Under the pieces are notes generated by a model. It saw only the letters and a list, made by a program, of their open reading frames with translations. It made no database searches and was not told where the DNA came from. A stretch of 64,000 nt of DNA from positions 830,001-894,000 of the forward strand of contig NZ_CP095376.1 in the NCBI RefSeq assembly GCF_023008405.1, written 5' to 3'. The number at the start of each line of letters is the position of its first letter. Positions within the stretch are counted from its first letter, which is position 1. The position numbers and the translations under genes are program-made. Below are positions 1 through 9,627 of the stretch, piece after piece. Source of the DNA: Amycolatopsis sp. FBCC-B4732. Its GTDB lineage: Bacteria > Actinomycetota > Actinomycetes > Mycobacteriales > Pseudonocardiaceae.

Positions 1-367
1 CTTTGTGGAAACGCGCTTCCTGCATCAGAGCAACGAAGGCGCCCCGCCGGGCGCCGACGACCTCGACCTCGCGCTGGCGGGCGGGCTCCCCGGCGAGGCA
101 CCGTGGCGCGTGCACTTCCACGTGCCGCTGCACGCCGACCCGGCGCCGCCGCTGACGTCGACCCGGCCGGTGCTGGCCGCGACGCTGGCCGAGCTGTTCG
201 GCGGCGCCACCGCGCGCACCGACCACGTCGAGGTCGAGACCTACACCTGGCAGGTGCTCCCGGACGCACCCGCCGACGACGCCGGGCTGGTCGCGGGCAT
301 CGCGGCCGAGCTGGAGTGGACCCGGCGCTCCCTGAACGAACTAGGCTTGGAAGAGGTTTCGGAATGA
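1..367 (+). CDS. eboE: EboE-like metabolite-traffic protein, C-terminal end (partial)
   Basis: Only the last 121 or so codons are present; the frame is open to the left edge, so the true start lies outside the window and the GTG at 5 is internal. The visible part carries the WRVHFHVPLH stretch and, further on, HVEVETYTWQVLP, which I recognise as the closing strands of the EboE xylose-isomerase-like TIM barrel. Ebo proteins form a conserved cluster linked to moving a metabolite precursor out of the cytoplasm; the exact chemistry of EboE is not known. The stop overlaps the next start as ATGA, so the two genes are translationally coupled. The family call rests on short sequence memory and would gain from the upstream genes. 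Confidence 0.72.
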   Translation, partial: FVETRFLHQSNEGAPPGADDLDLALAGGLPGEAPWRVHFHVPLHADPAPPLTSTRPVLAATLAELFGGATARTDHVEVETYTWQVLPDAPADDAGLVAGIAAELEWTRRSLNELGLEEVSE

Positions 368-1731
368 GTTTGCTCGTCCTCGACGTCGTCGGGCTGACCC
401 CGCGGCTGCTGCCGCACATGCCCAACCTGCGCAAGATGGCCGAGCCCGGCTTCACCGCGCAGCTGGACACCGTCTTCCCGGCGGTGACGTGCTCGGTGCA
501 GTCGACGTTCCTCACCGGCCTGCAGCCCGCCGAACACGGGATCGTCGGCAACGGCTGGTACTTCCGCGACCTCGGCGAGATCTTCCTCTGGCGCCAGCAC
601 AACAAACTGGTCCGGGGCGACAAGTTCTGGGACGCCGCCCGCCGCGCGCAGGCCGGACATCGCGTGGCGAACGTGTGCTGGTGGTACGCGATGGGCATGG
701 ACGTCGACCTGACGGTGACCCCGCGGCCGATCTACCACGCCGACGGCAAGAAGTCCCCAGACGCCTACACCCACCCGCCGCAGCTGCACGACCGCCTGGT
801 CGGCGCGCTCGGTGAGTTCCCGCTGTTCACCTACTGGGGCCCGACGGCCGCGATCACGTCGTCGAAGTGGATCATCGCCGCCGCGCGGAAGATCATGGCG
901 GAGGACAAGCCCGACACCACGCTCGTCTACCTCCCGCACCTGGACTACGACCTCCAGCGCTTCGGCCCGGACGCGCCCCAGGCCGCGGCGGCCGCGCGAG
1001 AGATCGACGACGCCTTGAAGCCGCTGCTGGACCAGGCGGCCGCGGGCGGCCACACCGTCGTCGCGCTCTCGGAGTACGGCATCACGAACGCGAGCCGGCC
1101 GGTCGACATCAACCGGGCGCTGCGTCGTGAGGGCCTGCTCAACGTGTACGTCCAGGCCGGGATGGAGTACCTCGACCCGTGGACGTCCCGCGCGTTCGCG
1201 GTGGCCGACCACCAGGTCGCGCACGTCTACGTCGCCGACCCCGCCGACATCCCGCGGGTGCGGGACATCGTGGCCGGACTGTCCGGTGTGGACGTCGTGC
1301 TGGATCGCGCGGGACAGGCGGGGATCGGGATCGACCATGAACGGGCCGGCGAGCTGGTCGCGATCGCCGAGCCGGACGCGTGGTTCACGTACTACTACTG
1401 GCTGAGCGACGACCGCGCGCCGGACTTCGCGAAGACGGTCGAGATCCACCGCAAGCCCGGGTACGACCCGGCCGAGCTGTTCTTCGACCCGAACGACCCG
1501 GCGGTGAAGCTGAAGGCGGCGTCGGCGCTGGCCCGCAAGAAGCTCGGCCTGCGGTACTCGATGCAGGTCGTCCCGCTCGACCCGGCGCCGGTGAAGGGCA
1601 GCCACGGGCGGCTGCCCGACGCCCCCGAGGACGGGCCCGTGCTGCTGTGCTCGGATCCCTCGCTCGCCCGCGAAAAGATCCACGCCACCGAAGTCAAGGA
1701 TCTGCTGCTCACGGCTATCCGCACCGAATAG
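364..1731 (+). CDS. Alkaline phosphatase superfamily / nucleotide pyrophosphatase-phosphodiesterase-like protein
   Basis: 455 residues, ATG chosen because it overlaps the eboE stop. The protein has the alkaline-phosphatase superfamily layout: Asp7 in LLVLDVVG as a first metal ligand, Thr42 in VFPAVTCS as the likely nucleophile, His58 in [11 protein letters not shown], a central YLPHLDYD metal-binding segment near residue 195, SEYGI, and a late GSHGR. No signal peptide, so it should act in the cytoplasm. Families of this type cleave phosphodiester or pyrophosphate bonds. In actinomycetes a member often sits directly behind eboE, so it probably acts on the metabolite handled by the Ebo cluster. 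The natural substrate is unknown. Confidence 0.85.
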   Translation: MSLLVLDVVGLTPRLLPHMPNLRKMAEPGFTAQLDTVFPAVTCSVQSTFLTGLQPAEHGIVGNGWYFRDLGEIFLWRQHNKLVRGDKFWDAARRAQAGHRVANVCWWYAMGMDVDLTVTPRPIYHADGKKSPDAYTHPPQLHDRLVGALGEFPLFTYWGPTAAITSSKWIIAAARKIMAEDKPDTTLVYLPHLDYDLQRFGPDAPQAAAAAREIDDALKPLLDQAAAGGHTVVALSEYGITNASRPVDINRALRREGLLNVYVQAGMEYLDPWTSRAFAVADHQVAHVYVADPADIPRVRDIVAGLSGVDVVLDRAGQAGIGIDHERAGELVAIAEPDAWFTYYYWLSDDRAPDFAKTVEIHRKPGYDPAELFFDPNDPAVKLKAASALARKKLGLRYSMQVVPLDPAPVKGSHGRLPDAPEDGPVLLCSDPSLAREKIHATEVKDLLLTAIRTE

Positions 1732-1751
1732 ACGCACCCTGGAGGTCAGAC

Positions 1752-2753
1752 ATGGCACGACCGTTGACCCTGTTCACCGGGCAGTGGGCCGACCTGCCGT
1801 TCGAGGAGGTGTGCGAGCTGGCGAGCGGCTGGGGCTACGAAGGACTCGAGATCGCCTGCTGGGGCGACCACTTCGAAGTGGACAAGGCGCTCGCCGACGA
1901 CGGCTACGTCCCGGCGAAGCTCGAGACGCTGGCCAAGTACGACCTCAAGGTGTGGGCGATTTCGAACCACCTGGTGGGCCAGGCCGTCTGCGACCACCCG
2001 ATCGACGAGCGGCACGAGGCCATCCTGCCCGCGCGGATCTGGGGCGACGGCGAACCCGAAGGCGTCCGGCAGCGGGCGGCGGCCGAGATGCAGGCCACCG
2101 CCCGCGCCGCGGCGAAGCTCGGGGTGTCCACCGTGGTCGGGTTCACCGGCTCGTCGATCTGGCACACGGTGGCGATGTTCCCGCCGGTGCCGCCGTCGAT
2201 GATCGAGCGCGGATACGCCGACTTCGCCACCCGCTGGAACCCGATCCTGGACGTCTTCGACGAGGTCGGCGTCCGGTTCGCCCACGAGGTGCACCCGAGC
2301 GAAATCGCCTACGACTACTGGAGCACCGTCCGGACGCTGGAGGCGATCGGCCACCGCGAGGCGTTCGGGCTCAACTTCGACCCGTCGCACTTCGTCTGGC
2401 AGGACCTCGACCCGGCCGGGTTCCTGTGGGACTTCAAGGACCGCATCTACCACGTCGACTGCAAGGAGGCCCGCAAACAGCTCAACGGCCGCAACGGGCG
2501 GATGGGATCGCACCTGCCGTGGGCCGATCCCCGCCGCGGCTGGGACTTCGTCTCGACGGGCCACGGCGACGTCCCCTGGGAAGACGTCTTCCGCATGCTC
2601 AACGCCATCGGCTACGACGGCCCGATCTCCATCGAGTGGGAGGACGCGGGCATGGACCGGCTCATCGGCGCGCCCGAAGCGCTCGAGTTCGTCCGCAAGC
2701 TCAACTTCACCCCACCCACGGCGGCCTTCGACGCCGCGTTCTCCTCGAAGTAG
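1752..2753 (+). CDS. Sugar phosphate isomerase/epimerase-type TIM-barrel protein
   Basis: 333 residues. ATG at 1752 follows a GGAGG (1741-1745) at good spacing, 20 bases after the phosphatase stop, so it is probably in the same operon. It is an AP-endonuclease-2/xylose-isomerase-like barrel: metal-binding positions appear as the acidic residue in [12 protein letters not shown], the AHEVHPSE segment, the [10 protein letters not shown] segment (Asp-x-x-His) and the IEWEDAG segment near the end. Members isomerise or epimerise sugars or inositol-type compounds in the cytoplasm. The position between the Ebo genes and a secreted sugar-oxidising/ThuA protein suggests a keto-sugar or cyclitol substrate, but that is inference. 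Confidence 0.88.
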   Translation: MARPLTLFTGQWADLPFEEVCELASGWGYEGLEIACWGDHFEVDKALADDGYVPAKLETLAKYDLKVWAISNHLVGQAVCDHPIDERHEAILPARIWGDGEPEGVRQRAAAEMQATARAAAKLGVSTVVGFTGSSIWHTVAMFPPVPPSMIERGYADFATRWNPILDVFDEVGVRFAHEVHPSEIAYDYWSTVRTLEAIGHREAFGLNFDPSHFVWQDLDPAGFLWDFKDRIYHVDCKEARKQLNGRNGRMGSHLPWADPRRGWDFVSTGHGDVPWEDVFRMLNAIGYDGPISIEWEDAGMDRLIGAPEALEFVRKLNFTPPTAAFDAAFSSK

Positions 2754-2856
2754 CGCTTCTGTTCAACGGGTGACCGCCAGCCCCGTCGGAAGGTGATCGA
2801 AACCGGCTTCGCGCCGCACCGGGGCGAAGCACGCTCAAAATCAGGAAGGATCCCGC

Positions 2857-5800
2857 ATGTCTCCGTCCCCACCGAAGTGGGCGAGGCTGTTCGGCACCGC
2901 GCTCCTGGGCGCCGGCCTCCTGCTCACCCTCGACACCCCGGCCCGCGCGGACATCCCACCCGCGGACTACCAGCAGGTCGCGCTCGCCACCGGCGCGGCC
3001 GAACTCGGCGGTGAGGCGATGTCGCTCGCCGTGCTCCCGGACCGCTCGGTCGTGCACACCTCCCGCGACGGCACCGTCCGCGTCACCACCGCGGCGGGGG
3101 CCACCTCCGTCGCGGCCAAGCTGAACGTCTACACCCACGACGAGGAAGGGCTCCAAGGCGTCGCCGCCGATCCCGGCTTCGCCACGAACCGGTTCATCTG
3201 GCTGTACTTCTCGCCGCGGCTGTCCACACCGGACGGTGACGCGCCGACCGACGGCACCGAGGCGGACTTCGCGCCGTTCAAGGGCGAGCTGCACCTGTCC
3301 CGGTTCGTGCTGAAGACCGACAACACGCTCGACCTGGCCAGCGAGAAGGTCGTTCTCAAGGTGGCCAACGACCGCGGCCAGTGCTGCCACGTCGGCGGCG
3401 ACATCGACTTCGACGCCGCCGGGAACCTGTACCTGACCACCGGCGACGACACCAACCCGTTCTCCTCCGACAGCTACTCGCCGATCGACGAGCGGACCAC
3501 GCGCAACCCGCAGTTCGACGCCCAGCGCTCGTCCGGCAACACGAACGACCTGCGCGGCAAGCTGCTGCGGATCCACCCGCAGGCCGACGGGACGTACACC
3601 GTGCCGTCCGGCAACCTCTTCGCACCGGGGACCGCGAACACCCGCGCGGAGATCTACGCGATGGGCTTCCGGAACCCGTTCCGGATGAGTGTCGACAAGC
3701 CGACCGGCGTCGTCTACCTCGGCGACTACGGCCCGGACGCGGGCGTCACCAACCCCGACCGCGGACCGCAGGGGCAGGTCGAGTTCGACCGGATCACCGG
3801 GCCGGGCAACTTCGGCTGGCCGTACTGCACGGGATCGAACACCACGACCGAGACGTACAACCACTACACGTTCCCGAGCGGCCCGTCCGGTGCGAAGTAC
3901 GACTGCGCGGGCGGCCCGACGAACTCCTCGTTCCGCAACACCGGGCTCGCCAAGCTGCCGGTGCCGAAGCCCGCGTGGATCAAGTACGCGGGTGACGAAG
4001 GCTCGCCGCCGGAGTTCGGCAGCGGCTCGGAGTCGCCGATGGGCGGGCCGGTCTACCGGTACGACGCCACCTCGACGTCCACGGTCAAGTTCCCGCAATC
4101 CCTGGACGGCAAGTACTTCGCGGGGGAGTACGGTCGCAAGTGGATCAAGGCGGTCACCGTCAACGGCGACGGCACGCGCGGCCCGATCGAGAACTTCCCG
4201 TGGACCGGAACGCAGGTCATGGACATGGCGTTCGGCCCGGACGGCGCGCTGTACGTCCTCGACTACGGCACCGGCAGCGACAACCAGGCGCTGTACCGGA
4301 TCGAGTACCTCGCGGGCACGAACCGCAACCCGGTCGCGAAGGCCGCGGCCGACAAGACGTCCGGGCCGAACCCGTTGACGGTGAACTTCTCGTCCGCGGG
4401 CAGCGCGGACCCCGAGGGTGGCGCGCTGAGCTACCGCTGGGACTTCGGCGACGGCTCGTCGTCGACCTCGGCGAACCCGGCGCACACCTACACGACGAAC
4501 GGCACGTACTCGCCGACGCTCACCGTTTCCGATCCGGCGGGGCTGACCGGCACGGCGAGCCTGGTGGTGACGGTGGGGAACACCGCGCCCGCGGTTTCGT
4601 TGGGTACGCCGGTGGACGGGCAGCTGTTCTCGTTCGGTGACACCGTGCCGTTCCAGGTGGCCGGCAGCGATCCGGAGGACGGGCCGCTGGACTGCTCGAA
4701 GGTCAAGGTGACGTACTTGCTCGGCCACGACAGCCACGAGCACCAGATCACCCAGCAGACCGGGTGTTCGGGCTCGATCGCGGTCCCGGTCGACGGTGAG
4801 CACGACGCCGCGGCGAACATCTACGGCGTCTTCGACGCGCAGTACACCGACAAGGGCGGGCTGACGTCGCACAGCGTCCGAAAGCTGCAGCCGCGGCACC
4901 GGCAGGGGGAGCACTTCTCGGCGCAGTCGGGGATCCAGCTCGCCGACCACGGCGCGGCGGAGGGCGGCCGGACGGTCGGGTACACCGACGACGGCGACTG
5001 GATCTCGTTCACGCCGTACGCGCTGGGCAACGCCACCTCGATCAGCGCTCGCGTGTCGTCCGGCGGCCCGGGCGGCACCTTGGAGGTTCGCGCGGGTTCG
5101 CCGACCGGGACGCTGCTCGGATCGGCGGCCGTCGCCAACACCGGTGACTGGGACACGTTCGCCGACGTCACGGCGAACCTCGCCGACCGGCCGGCCGGGA
5201 CGACGTCGCTGTACCTGGTGTTCAAGGGCGTGACCGGCCAGGGCAACCTGTTCGACCTCGACGCGTTCACGTTCACGACGGCTTCGCCGGCGGTCGAGGG
5301 CGAGTCGTTCACGTCCGGGTCCGGCGTGCAGATCGCCCCGCACGCGGCGGCGAGCGGCGGCAACACCCTGGGCTACATCGAAAACGGCGACTGGGCCGGC
5401 TACGCATCGGTGAGCACGGCGGGCGCGCGGTCCTTCACGGCGCGGATTTCATCGGCCGGCGCGGGCGGGACGATCGAAATCCGCTCCGGTTCGGCGACGG
5501 GGACGCTGCTGGGTTCGGTGGCCGTGCCGTCGACGGGCGGCTGGGAGACGTTCCAGAACGTGACGACGTCGGTGTCGGGTGGCTCGGGATCGCTGTTCCT
5601 GGTGTTCCGCGGCGGTTCCGGTTCCCTGTTCGACGTGGATTCCTTTACGCTGAGCGGTATGCCGACCCAGGTGGATCCCTCGTACGAGGTACTGGTGTTC
5701 TCCAAGACAGCGGGCTTCCGCCACGACGCGATCCCGGCGGGCATCCAGGCCATTCGTGAACTGGGCGCGGCCAACGGTTTCGGCGTGACGGCGACCGAGG

Positions 5801-6729
5801 ATGCTTCGGTGTTCACCTCGGCTTCGCTGTCGTCCTATGCGGCGGTGGTCTTCCTCTCGACGACCGGCGACGTGCTGGACGCCGCGCAGCAGACGGCGTT
5901 CCAGTCCTATGTGGAAGGTGGCGGCGGCTACCTCGGCGTCCACGCCGCGGCGGACACGGAGTACGACTGGCCGTGGTACGGGCAGCTGGTCGGGGCGTGG
6001 TTCAAGAGCCACCCGGCCATCCAGCAGGCCCGGTTCGTGACGGAGGACGGCACCCATCCGGCGACGGCCGGCCTGCCGGCGGTGTGGACCCGGACCGATG
6101 AGCTGTACAACTACCGGACGAACCCGCGGGGCAGCGTGCACGTGCTGCAGACCCTGGACGAGTCCAGCTACACGGGCGGCGAGATGGGTGCCGACCACCC
6201 GATCACGTGGTGCCACCCGCAGGGCGCCGGCCGCGCGTTCTACACGGGACTCGGCCACACGATCGAGTCCTATTCGGACCCGGTGTTCCGGTCTTCCCTG
6301 CTGGGCGCGGTTCGTTATGCGGCCGGGGTCGCCCCTGCTGCTTGCGGGTCTTCGTCGTCCACTGTGGAGGGTGAGTCGTTCACGTCGGGCTCGGGGGTGC
6401 AGATCGCATCCCACGCCCCGGCCAGCGGCGGCCAGACCCTGGGCTACATCGAGAACGGCGACTGGGCCGGGTACGCGTCGGTGAGCACCGCGGGCATCAC
6501 GCGCTTCAGCGCGGTGGTGTCCTCGGCGGGCGCGGGCGGCACGATCGAGATCCGCGCGGGTTCGGCGACGGGAACGCTGCTGGGCACGGTGCCGGTCCCG
6601 AACACGGGCAGCTGGGAGACGTTCCAGACGGTGTCGACCACGGTAACGCCCGGAACGGGCCCCCTCCACCTGGTCTTCCGGGGTGGCGCGGGTTCGCTGT
6701 TCGACATCGACACGTTGACGGTGTCTTAG
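2857..6729 (+). CDS. Secreted multidomain protein: PQQ-type sugar dehydrogenase, PKD, CBM6-like x3, ThuA
   Basis: 1290 residues. ATG after AGGAAGGA. Residues 1-31 are a Sec signal peptide ending at ARAD. Domains in order: a glucose/sorbosone dehydrogenase-like beta propeller at about 35-480 (EGLQGVAADPGF, GEYGRKW, LDYGTG); a PKD domain at about 488-572 (YRWDFGDGS, HTYTTNGTY); an Ig-like linker; CBM6-like modules at about 684-806 and 812-935 (YIENGDWAGYASV); a ThuA domain at about 942-1162 (FSKTAGFRH, YLGVHAA, PITWCHPQGAGRAFYTGLGH); and a third CBM6-like module at about 1168-1290, close to the second. ThuA and the dehydrogenase propeller are both linked to oxidation and keto-sugar handling, so this is probably an extracellular enzyme bound to polysaccharide. 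It ends just before a strong hairpin. Confidence 0.93.
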   Translation: MSPSPPKWARLFGTALLGAGLLLTLDTPARADIPPADYQQVALATGAAELGGEAMSLAVLPDRSVVHTSRDGTVRVTTAAGATSVAAKLNVYTHDEEGLQGVAADPGFATNRFIWLYFSPRLSTPDGDAPTDGTEADFAPFKGELHLSRFVLKTDNTLDLASEKVVLKVANDRGQCCHVGGDIDFDAAGNLYLTTGDDTNPFSSDSYSPIDERTTRNPQFDAQRSSGNTNDLRGKLLRIHPQADGTYTVPSGNLFAPGTANTRAEIYAMGFRNPFRMSVDKPTGVVYLGDYGPDAGVTNPDRGPQGQVEFDRITGPGNFGWPYCTGSNTTTETYNHYTFPSGPSGAKYDCAGGPTNSSFRNTGLAKLPVPKPAWIKYAGDEGSPPEFGSGSESPMGGPVYRYDATSTSTVKFPQSLDGKYFAGEYGRKWIKAVTVNGDGTRGPIENFPWTGTQVMDMAFGPDGALYVLDYGTGSDNQALYRIEYLAGTNRNPVAKAAADKTSGPNPLTVNFSSAGSADPEGGALSYRWDFGDGSSSTSANPAHTYTTNGTYSPTLTVSDPAGLTGTASLVVTVGNTAPAVSLGTPVDGQLFSFGDTVPFQVAGSDPEDGPLDCSKVKVTYLLGHDSHEHQITQQTGCSGSIAVPVDGEHDAAANIYGVFDAQYTDKGGLTSHSVRKLQPRHRQGEHFSAQSGIQLADHGAAEGGRTVGYTDDGDWISFTPYALGNATSISARVSSGGPGGTLEVRAGSPTGTLLGSAAVANTGDWDTFADVTANLADRPAGTTSLYLVFKGVTGQGNLFDLDAFTFTTASPAVEGESFTSGSGVQIAPHAAASGGNTLGYIENGDWAGYASVSTAGARSFTARISSAGAGGTIEIRSGSATGTLLGSVAVPSTGGWETFQNVTTSVSGGSGSLFLVFRGGSGSLFDVDSFTLSGMPTQVDPSYEVLVFSKTAGFRHDAIPAGIQAIRELGAANGFGVTATEDASVFTSASLSSYAAVVFLSTTGDVLDAAQQTAFQSYVEGGGGYLGVHAAADTEYDWPWYGQLVGAWFKSHPAIQQARFVTEDGTHPATAGLPAVWTRTDELYNYRTNPRGSVHVLQTLDESSYTGGEMGADHPITWCHPQGAGRAFYTGLGHTIESYSDPVFRSSLLGAVRYAAGVAPAACGSSSSTVEGESFTSGSGVQIASHAPASGGQTLGYIENGDWAGYASVSTAGITRFSAVVSSAGAGGTIEIRAGSATGTLLGTVPVPNTGSWETFQTVSTTVTPGTGPLHLVFRGGAGSLFDIDTLTVS
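5290..5660 (+). repeat. CBM6-like module, copy 1 of an internal duplication
   Basis: Encodes the module starting VEGESFTSGSGVQIAPH. It matches the module at 6358-6726 at DNA and protein level, including an unbroken shared YIENGDWAGYASVSTAG. Point differences are scattered throughout, so the duplication is not very recent. A third, more diverged module lies at about 4908-5280. Confidence 0.8.
6358..6726 (+). repeat. CBM6-like module, copy 2 of an internal duplication
   Basis: C-terminal module starting VEGESFTSGSGVQIASH, the duplicate of the one at 5290-5660. The ThuA domain lies between the two copies, so the duplication brackets that domain rather than being tandem. Confidence 0.8.
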
Positions 6730-6739
6730 AAGTTCGTGG

Positions 6740-6778
6740 AGGCCACCTTGAGGAGCGTTGCGTTCCTCGAGGTGGCCT
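6740..6778. terminator. Long bidirectional hairpin terminator
   Basis: An 18-bp stem (AGGCCACCTTGAGGAGCG against its complement, two G-T wobbles) with a TTG loop fills the gap between two convergent genes. It starts 10 bases after the multidomain gene stop and abuts the stop of the gene on the other strand, so it can end transcripts from both sides. Confidence 0.85.
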
Positions 6779-7162
6779 TCACGGCTGTTCAGGGAAGGTG
6801 ACCCGCGGTTCGGCGGGCGAGTGGACCCGGACGTGGCCCCAGTCACCGGCGATCTCGTAGCGGCCGTCGTGGTACTGGAAGCTGTCGATGTTGCCGAGGT
6901 CTTCCTCGCCGGTGGCGTCCCGGTAGGTCTGCGTGGACCGACTGAGCCACTCGATCTTCCGGACACCCGCGATGGTCAGCACGGCGGCGGCGTAGCGGTG
7001 TTGTTCACCCACACGTGGCTCGTGGTAGCGGGGGTGCGCGCCGGTGAAGACGAGGTCCAGCGTGAAGGACAGGGAGTCCGGAGTCTCTTCGATGCCGAGG
7101 ACGAAGCTGTCCTCCAGGTAGACGTGCGCCAAGTCGGTGAAGTGCTCCACCCGCGCAAGCAT
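6779..7162 (-). CDS. Hypothetical small cytoplasmic protein
   Basis: 127 residues from the ATG at 7162; upstream GTG and TTG codons in frame could extend it and no clear ribosome binding site settles the start. No signal peptide or membrane segment. The sequence is mixed alpha/beta with charged and aromatic residues (HVYLEDSFVLGIEETPDS near the start, an IEWLSRS segment in the middle). I do not recognise the family. It lies downstream of xylA on the same strand with a 56-base gap, so it may be read with it. It ends directly at the shared hairpin. Confidence 0.7.
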   Translation of the reverse strand: MLARVEHFTDLAHVYLEDSFVLGIEETPDSLSFTLDLVFTGAHPRYHEPRVGEQHRYAAAVLTIAGVRKIEWLSRSTQTYRDATGEEDLGNIDSFQYHDGRYEIAGDWGHVRVHSPAEPRVTFPEQP

Positions 7163-7218
7163 GCCGGTGAGGGCCACCGCCGAGGCAGGGGATGCCCCGA
7201 TGGTGGCCCTCAGCAACG

Positions 7219-8367
7219 TCAGCGGACGCCGAGCAGGTGCTCCAGCGCCAGCTGGTTCAACCGCGTGAAGTGGTACCCGCGCGCGGCCGCCGCGTCCAGG
7301 TCGAAGTCGTCCTTCAGCACGTCGTCGAACGTCTCGCCCGGGGCGAGCGTCGGCGTCGCCAGGTCCGGCACGCGCGACGCGGCCAGGGCCTCCACGACCT
7401 CCGGGTCCGAACGGAACTTCGCCGCCTTCTCCTTCAGGATCAGGTAGGTCCGCATGTTCGCCGCCGCGGACACCCACACGTCCGAAGCGTCCTCCGTGCG
7501 CAACGGCTTGTAGTCGAAGTGCCGCGGACCCTCGTAGCCGCCGTTCTCCAGCAGGTCCACCAGGAAGAACGCGCTCTTCACGTCGCCGTGGCCGAAGACC
7601 AGGTCCTGGTCGTACTTCGGGCCGTGCTGGCCGTTCAGGTCGATGTGGAACAGCTTGCCCTGCCACAGCGCCTGCGAAATCCCGTGCACGAAGTTGAGCC
7701 CGGCCATCTGCTCGTGGCCGACCTCGGGGTTGAGGCCGAACATCTCGGACCGTTCCAGCTGCGAGATGAAGCCCAGCGCGTGGCCGATCGTCGGGAGCAG
7801 GATGTCGCCGCGGGGCTCGTTCGGCTTCGGCTCCAGGGCGAAGCGCAGTGAGTAGCCCTTCTCCACGACGTAGTCCGCGAGGAGGTCGAGGCCCTCCTTG
7901 TAGCGGGCCAGCGCCGCGCGGACGTCCTTCGCGCCGTCGGACTCCGCGCCCTCGCGGCCGCCCCACACCACGTACGTCTCCGCGCCCAGCTCGGCCGCCA
8001 GGTCGATGTTGCGGCGGACCTTGCGCAGCGCGTACCGCCGGACGTCGCGGTCGTTGCTGGTCAGGCCGCCGTCCTTGAACACCGGGTGGGTGAACAGGTT
8101 GGTCGTCGCCATGGGGACCCGGAGGCCCGTCTCGGCGAGGGCCTTCTTGAACGCCTCGATCGCCTTGTCGCGGTCGGGCTCGGTGGCCAGCAGGTCGTCG
8201 TCGTGGAAGGTCACGCCGTAGGCGCCCAGCTCCGCCAGCCGGTGGACGCTCTCCACCGGGTCCAGCGGCGCCCGCGTCGCGACCCCGAACGGGTCGTTCG
8301 CGGGCCAGCCCACGGTCCAGAGGCCGAAGGTGAACTTGTCGGCCGGCCGGGGGGCGTAGTCGCTCAT
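7219..8367 (-). CDS. xylA: Xylose isomerase
   Basis: 382 residues, close to the 385-390 typical of the actinobacterial class. Converts D-xylose to D-xylulose in the cytoplasm. Catalytic signatures are all present: His55 in VTFHDDDL, the [10 protein letters not shown] segment with metal-binding Glu and the catalytic Lys, [11 protein letters not shown], and [15 protein letters not shown] with the remaining metal ligands. ATG at 8367 follows AAGGGA. Divergent from the ROK regulator with an inverted repeat between them, the usual xylose regulon layout. No xylulokinase gene is next to it in this window. Confidence 0.97.
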   Translation of the reverse strand: MSDYAPRPADKFTFGLWTVGWPANDPFGVATRAPLDPVESVHRLAELGAYGVTFHDDDLLATEPDRDKAIEAFKKALAETGLRVPMATTNLFTHPVFKDGGLTSNDRDVRRYALRKVRRNIDLAAELGAETYVVWGGREGAESDGAKDVRAALARYKEGLDLLADYVVEKGYSLRFALEPKPNEPRGDILLPTIGHALGFISQLERSEMFGLNPEVGHEQMAGLNFVHGISQALWQGKLFHIDLNGQHGPKYDQDLVFGHGDVKSAFFLVDLLENGGYEGPRHFDYKPLRTEDASDVWVSAAANMRTYLILKEKAAKFRSDPEVVEALAASRVPDLATPTLAPGETFDDVLKDDFDLDAAAARGYHFTRLNQLALEHLLGVR

Positions 8368-8381
8368 GACTGTCCCTTCAA

Positions 8382-8402
8382 TTAGTTCACGTTGTAGACT
8401 AA
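8382..8402. promoter_or_regulatory. Likely xylose-regulon operator between xylA and the ROK gene
   Basis: TTAGT (8382-8386) and ACTAA (8398-8402) form an inverted repeat centred on 8392, with inner AC/GT bases also paired. It stands out as AT-rich against the GC-rich surroundings and lies about 15 bases upstream of the xylA start, within reach of both promoters. ROK repressors commonly bind such sites and release them when sugar binds. Confidence 0.65.
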
Positions 8403-8466
8403 ATATGCGCCGCGGGGTCCCGGGCGTCAAGGGGCCCGGTTAAAGTGCACAGCAGGAGGGGACGAG

Positions 8467-9627
8467 ATGACCCAGGCCGTGCGGCACGAGGAGATGCGCG
8501 CCCGCAACCTCGAGGTCGTGCTGGGCGCGGTCCACCGCGGCGGCGCGCTCACCCGCGCCGCGCTCGCCGAGGTCACCGGCCTGACCAAGTCCACCGTGAG
8601 CAAGCTCGTCGGTGACCTGGTCGACGCGGGCCTGCTCGCCGAGACCGGGCCCGCCCGCGCGGGCGAACGCGGCCGGCCGGGCGTGGACGTCGTGCTCAGC
8701 GGGGCCCGCGTGGCGTCGCTCGGGCTCGAAATCAACGTCGACTACCTCGCCGTGCGCGTGCTCGACCTCACCGGCGGCGTCCGGTTCGCCGCCCGCCGCG
8801 AGCGCGACAACCGCGGTTCGCGCCCGAAGAAGGTCCTGGGGGAGCTGCAGGCGCTAGCCACCGAGGCGCTCACCGAAACCCACCGGCTCGGCCTGGAGGT
8901 GGCGGGCGCGGTGCTCGCGGTGTCCGGCCCGGTCGGCGACGGCGTCCTCTTCAGCGCCCCCAACCTCGGCTGGCAGGACGTCCGCCCGGCCGACCTGCAC
9001 CTGCCGGTCCCGGTCGAACTGGACAACGAAGCGAACCTCGCGGCGCTGGGCGAGCTCTGGTACGGCGACGGCGAGCGCGACTTCCTCTACGTCTCCGGCG
9101 AAGTCGGCATCGGCGCCGGCCTGGTCGTGAACGGCGCGCTGTTCGCCGGCGCCCGCGGCCTGGCCGGCGAGCTCGGTCACGTCGTGGTCGCGCCCCAGGG
9201 CCCGCTATGCCGGTGCGGCGGAAGCGGCTGCCTGGAGACCTTCGCGGGCCAAGAAGCGTTGCTGGCGGCGGGAAACGCGCCGACGCTGCCCGCGTTCCTG
9301 GCCGCGCTGGCGGACGGCGACCGCGCGGCGCGGGCAGCGTGTGCGGCCGCCGGGGAAGCCCTCGGTGTCGCCCTGACGTCGGCGGTGAACCTCCTGGACC
9401 TCGACCGCATCGTGCTGGGCGGGGTGTTCACGCAGCTGTACCCGTGGCTGTCCGGCCCGGTGACGGACGTCCTGACCACCCGCTTGGGCGGCCTCCGCGG
9501 CGCACCCCCGGTGCTGACGGCCTCACGCCTGGGTGGCGACGCGGCGACGCTGGGGGCCGCGGGCCGGGTGGTGCACCGGGTGCTGGCGGATCCGGCGCCG
9601 TTCGTGAGCCGGGCTCAGGAGGCGTAA
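8467..9627 (+). CDS. xylR: ROK-family transcriptional repressor, XylR type
   Basis: 386 residues. An N-terminal winged helix-turn-helix at about 10-70 (LTRAALAEVTGLTKSTVSKL) is followed by a ROK sugar-kinase-like domain with an ELDNEANLAALGE segment, GVGIGAG-like SGEVGIGAGLV, the GELGH motif and the zinc-binding CRCGGSGCLE. It should repress xylA and bind xylose or a xyloside. The name is based on its place next to xylA. The start follows GGAGGGG. The stop lies in a short hairpin shared with the convergent GH99 gene, and the two coding regions overlap by 13 bases. Confidence 0.88.
   Translation: MTQAVRHEEMRARNLEVVLGAVHRGGALTRAALAEVTGLTKSTVSKLVGDLVDAGLLAETGPARAGERGRPGVDVVLSGARVASLGLEINVDYLAVRVLDLTGGVRFAARRERDNRGSRPKKVLGELQALATEALTETHRLGLEVAGAVLAVSGPVGDGVLFSAPNLGWQDVRPADLHLPVPVELDNEANLAALGELWYGDGERDFLYVSGEVGIGAGLVVNGALFAGARGLAGELGHVVVAPQGPLCRCGGSGCLETFAGQEALLAAGNAPTLPAFLAALADGDRAARAACAAAGEALGVALTSAVNLLDLDRIVLGGVFTQLYPWLSGPVTDVLTTRLGGLRGAPPVLTASRLGGDAATLGAAGRVVHRVLADPAPFVSRAQEA

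Noticed and set aside
2707..5343. 878-codon open frame on the minus strand
   Set aside because: Arg/Val-rich low-complexity translation opposite the well-supported dehydrogenase/ThuA gene; a codon-bias shadow in GC-rich DNA.
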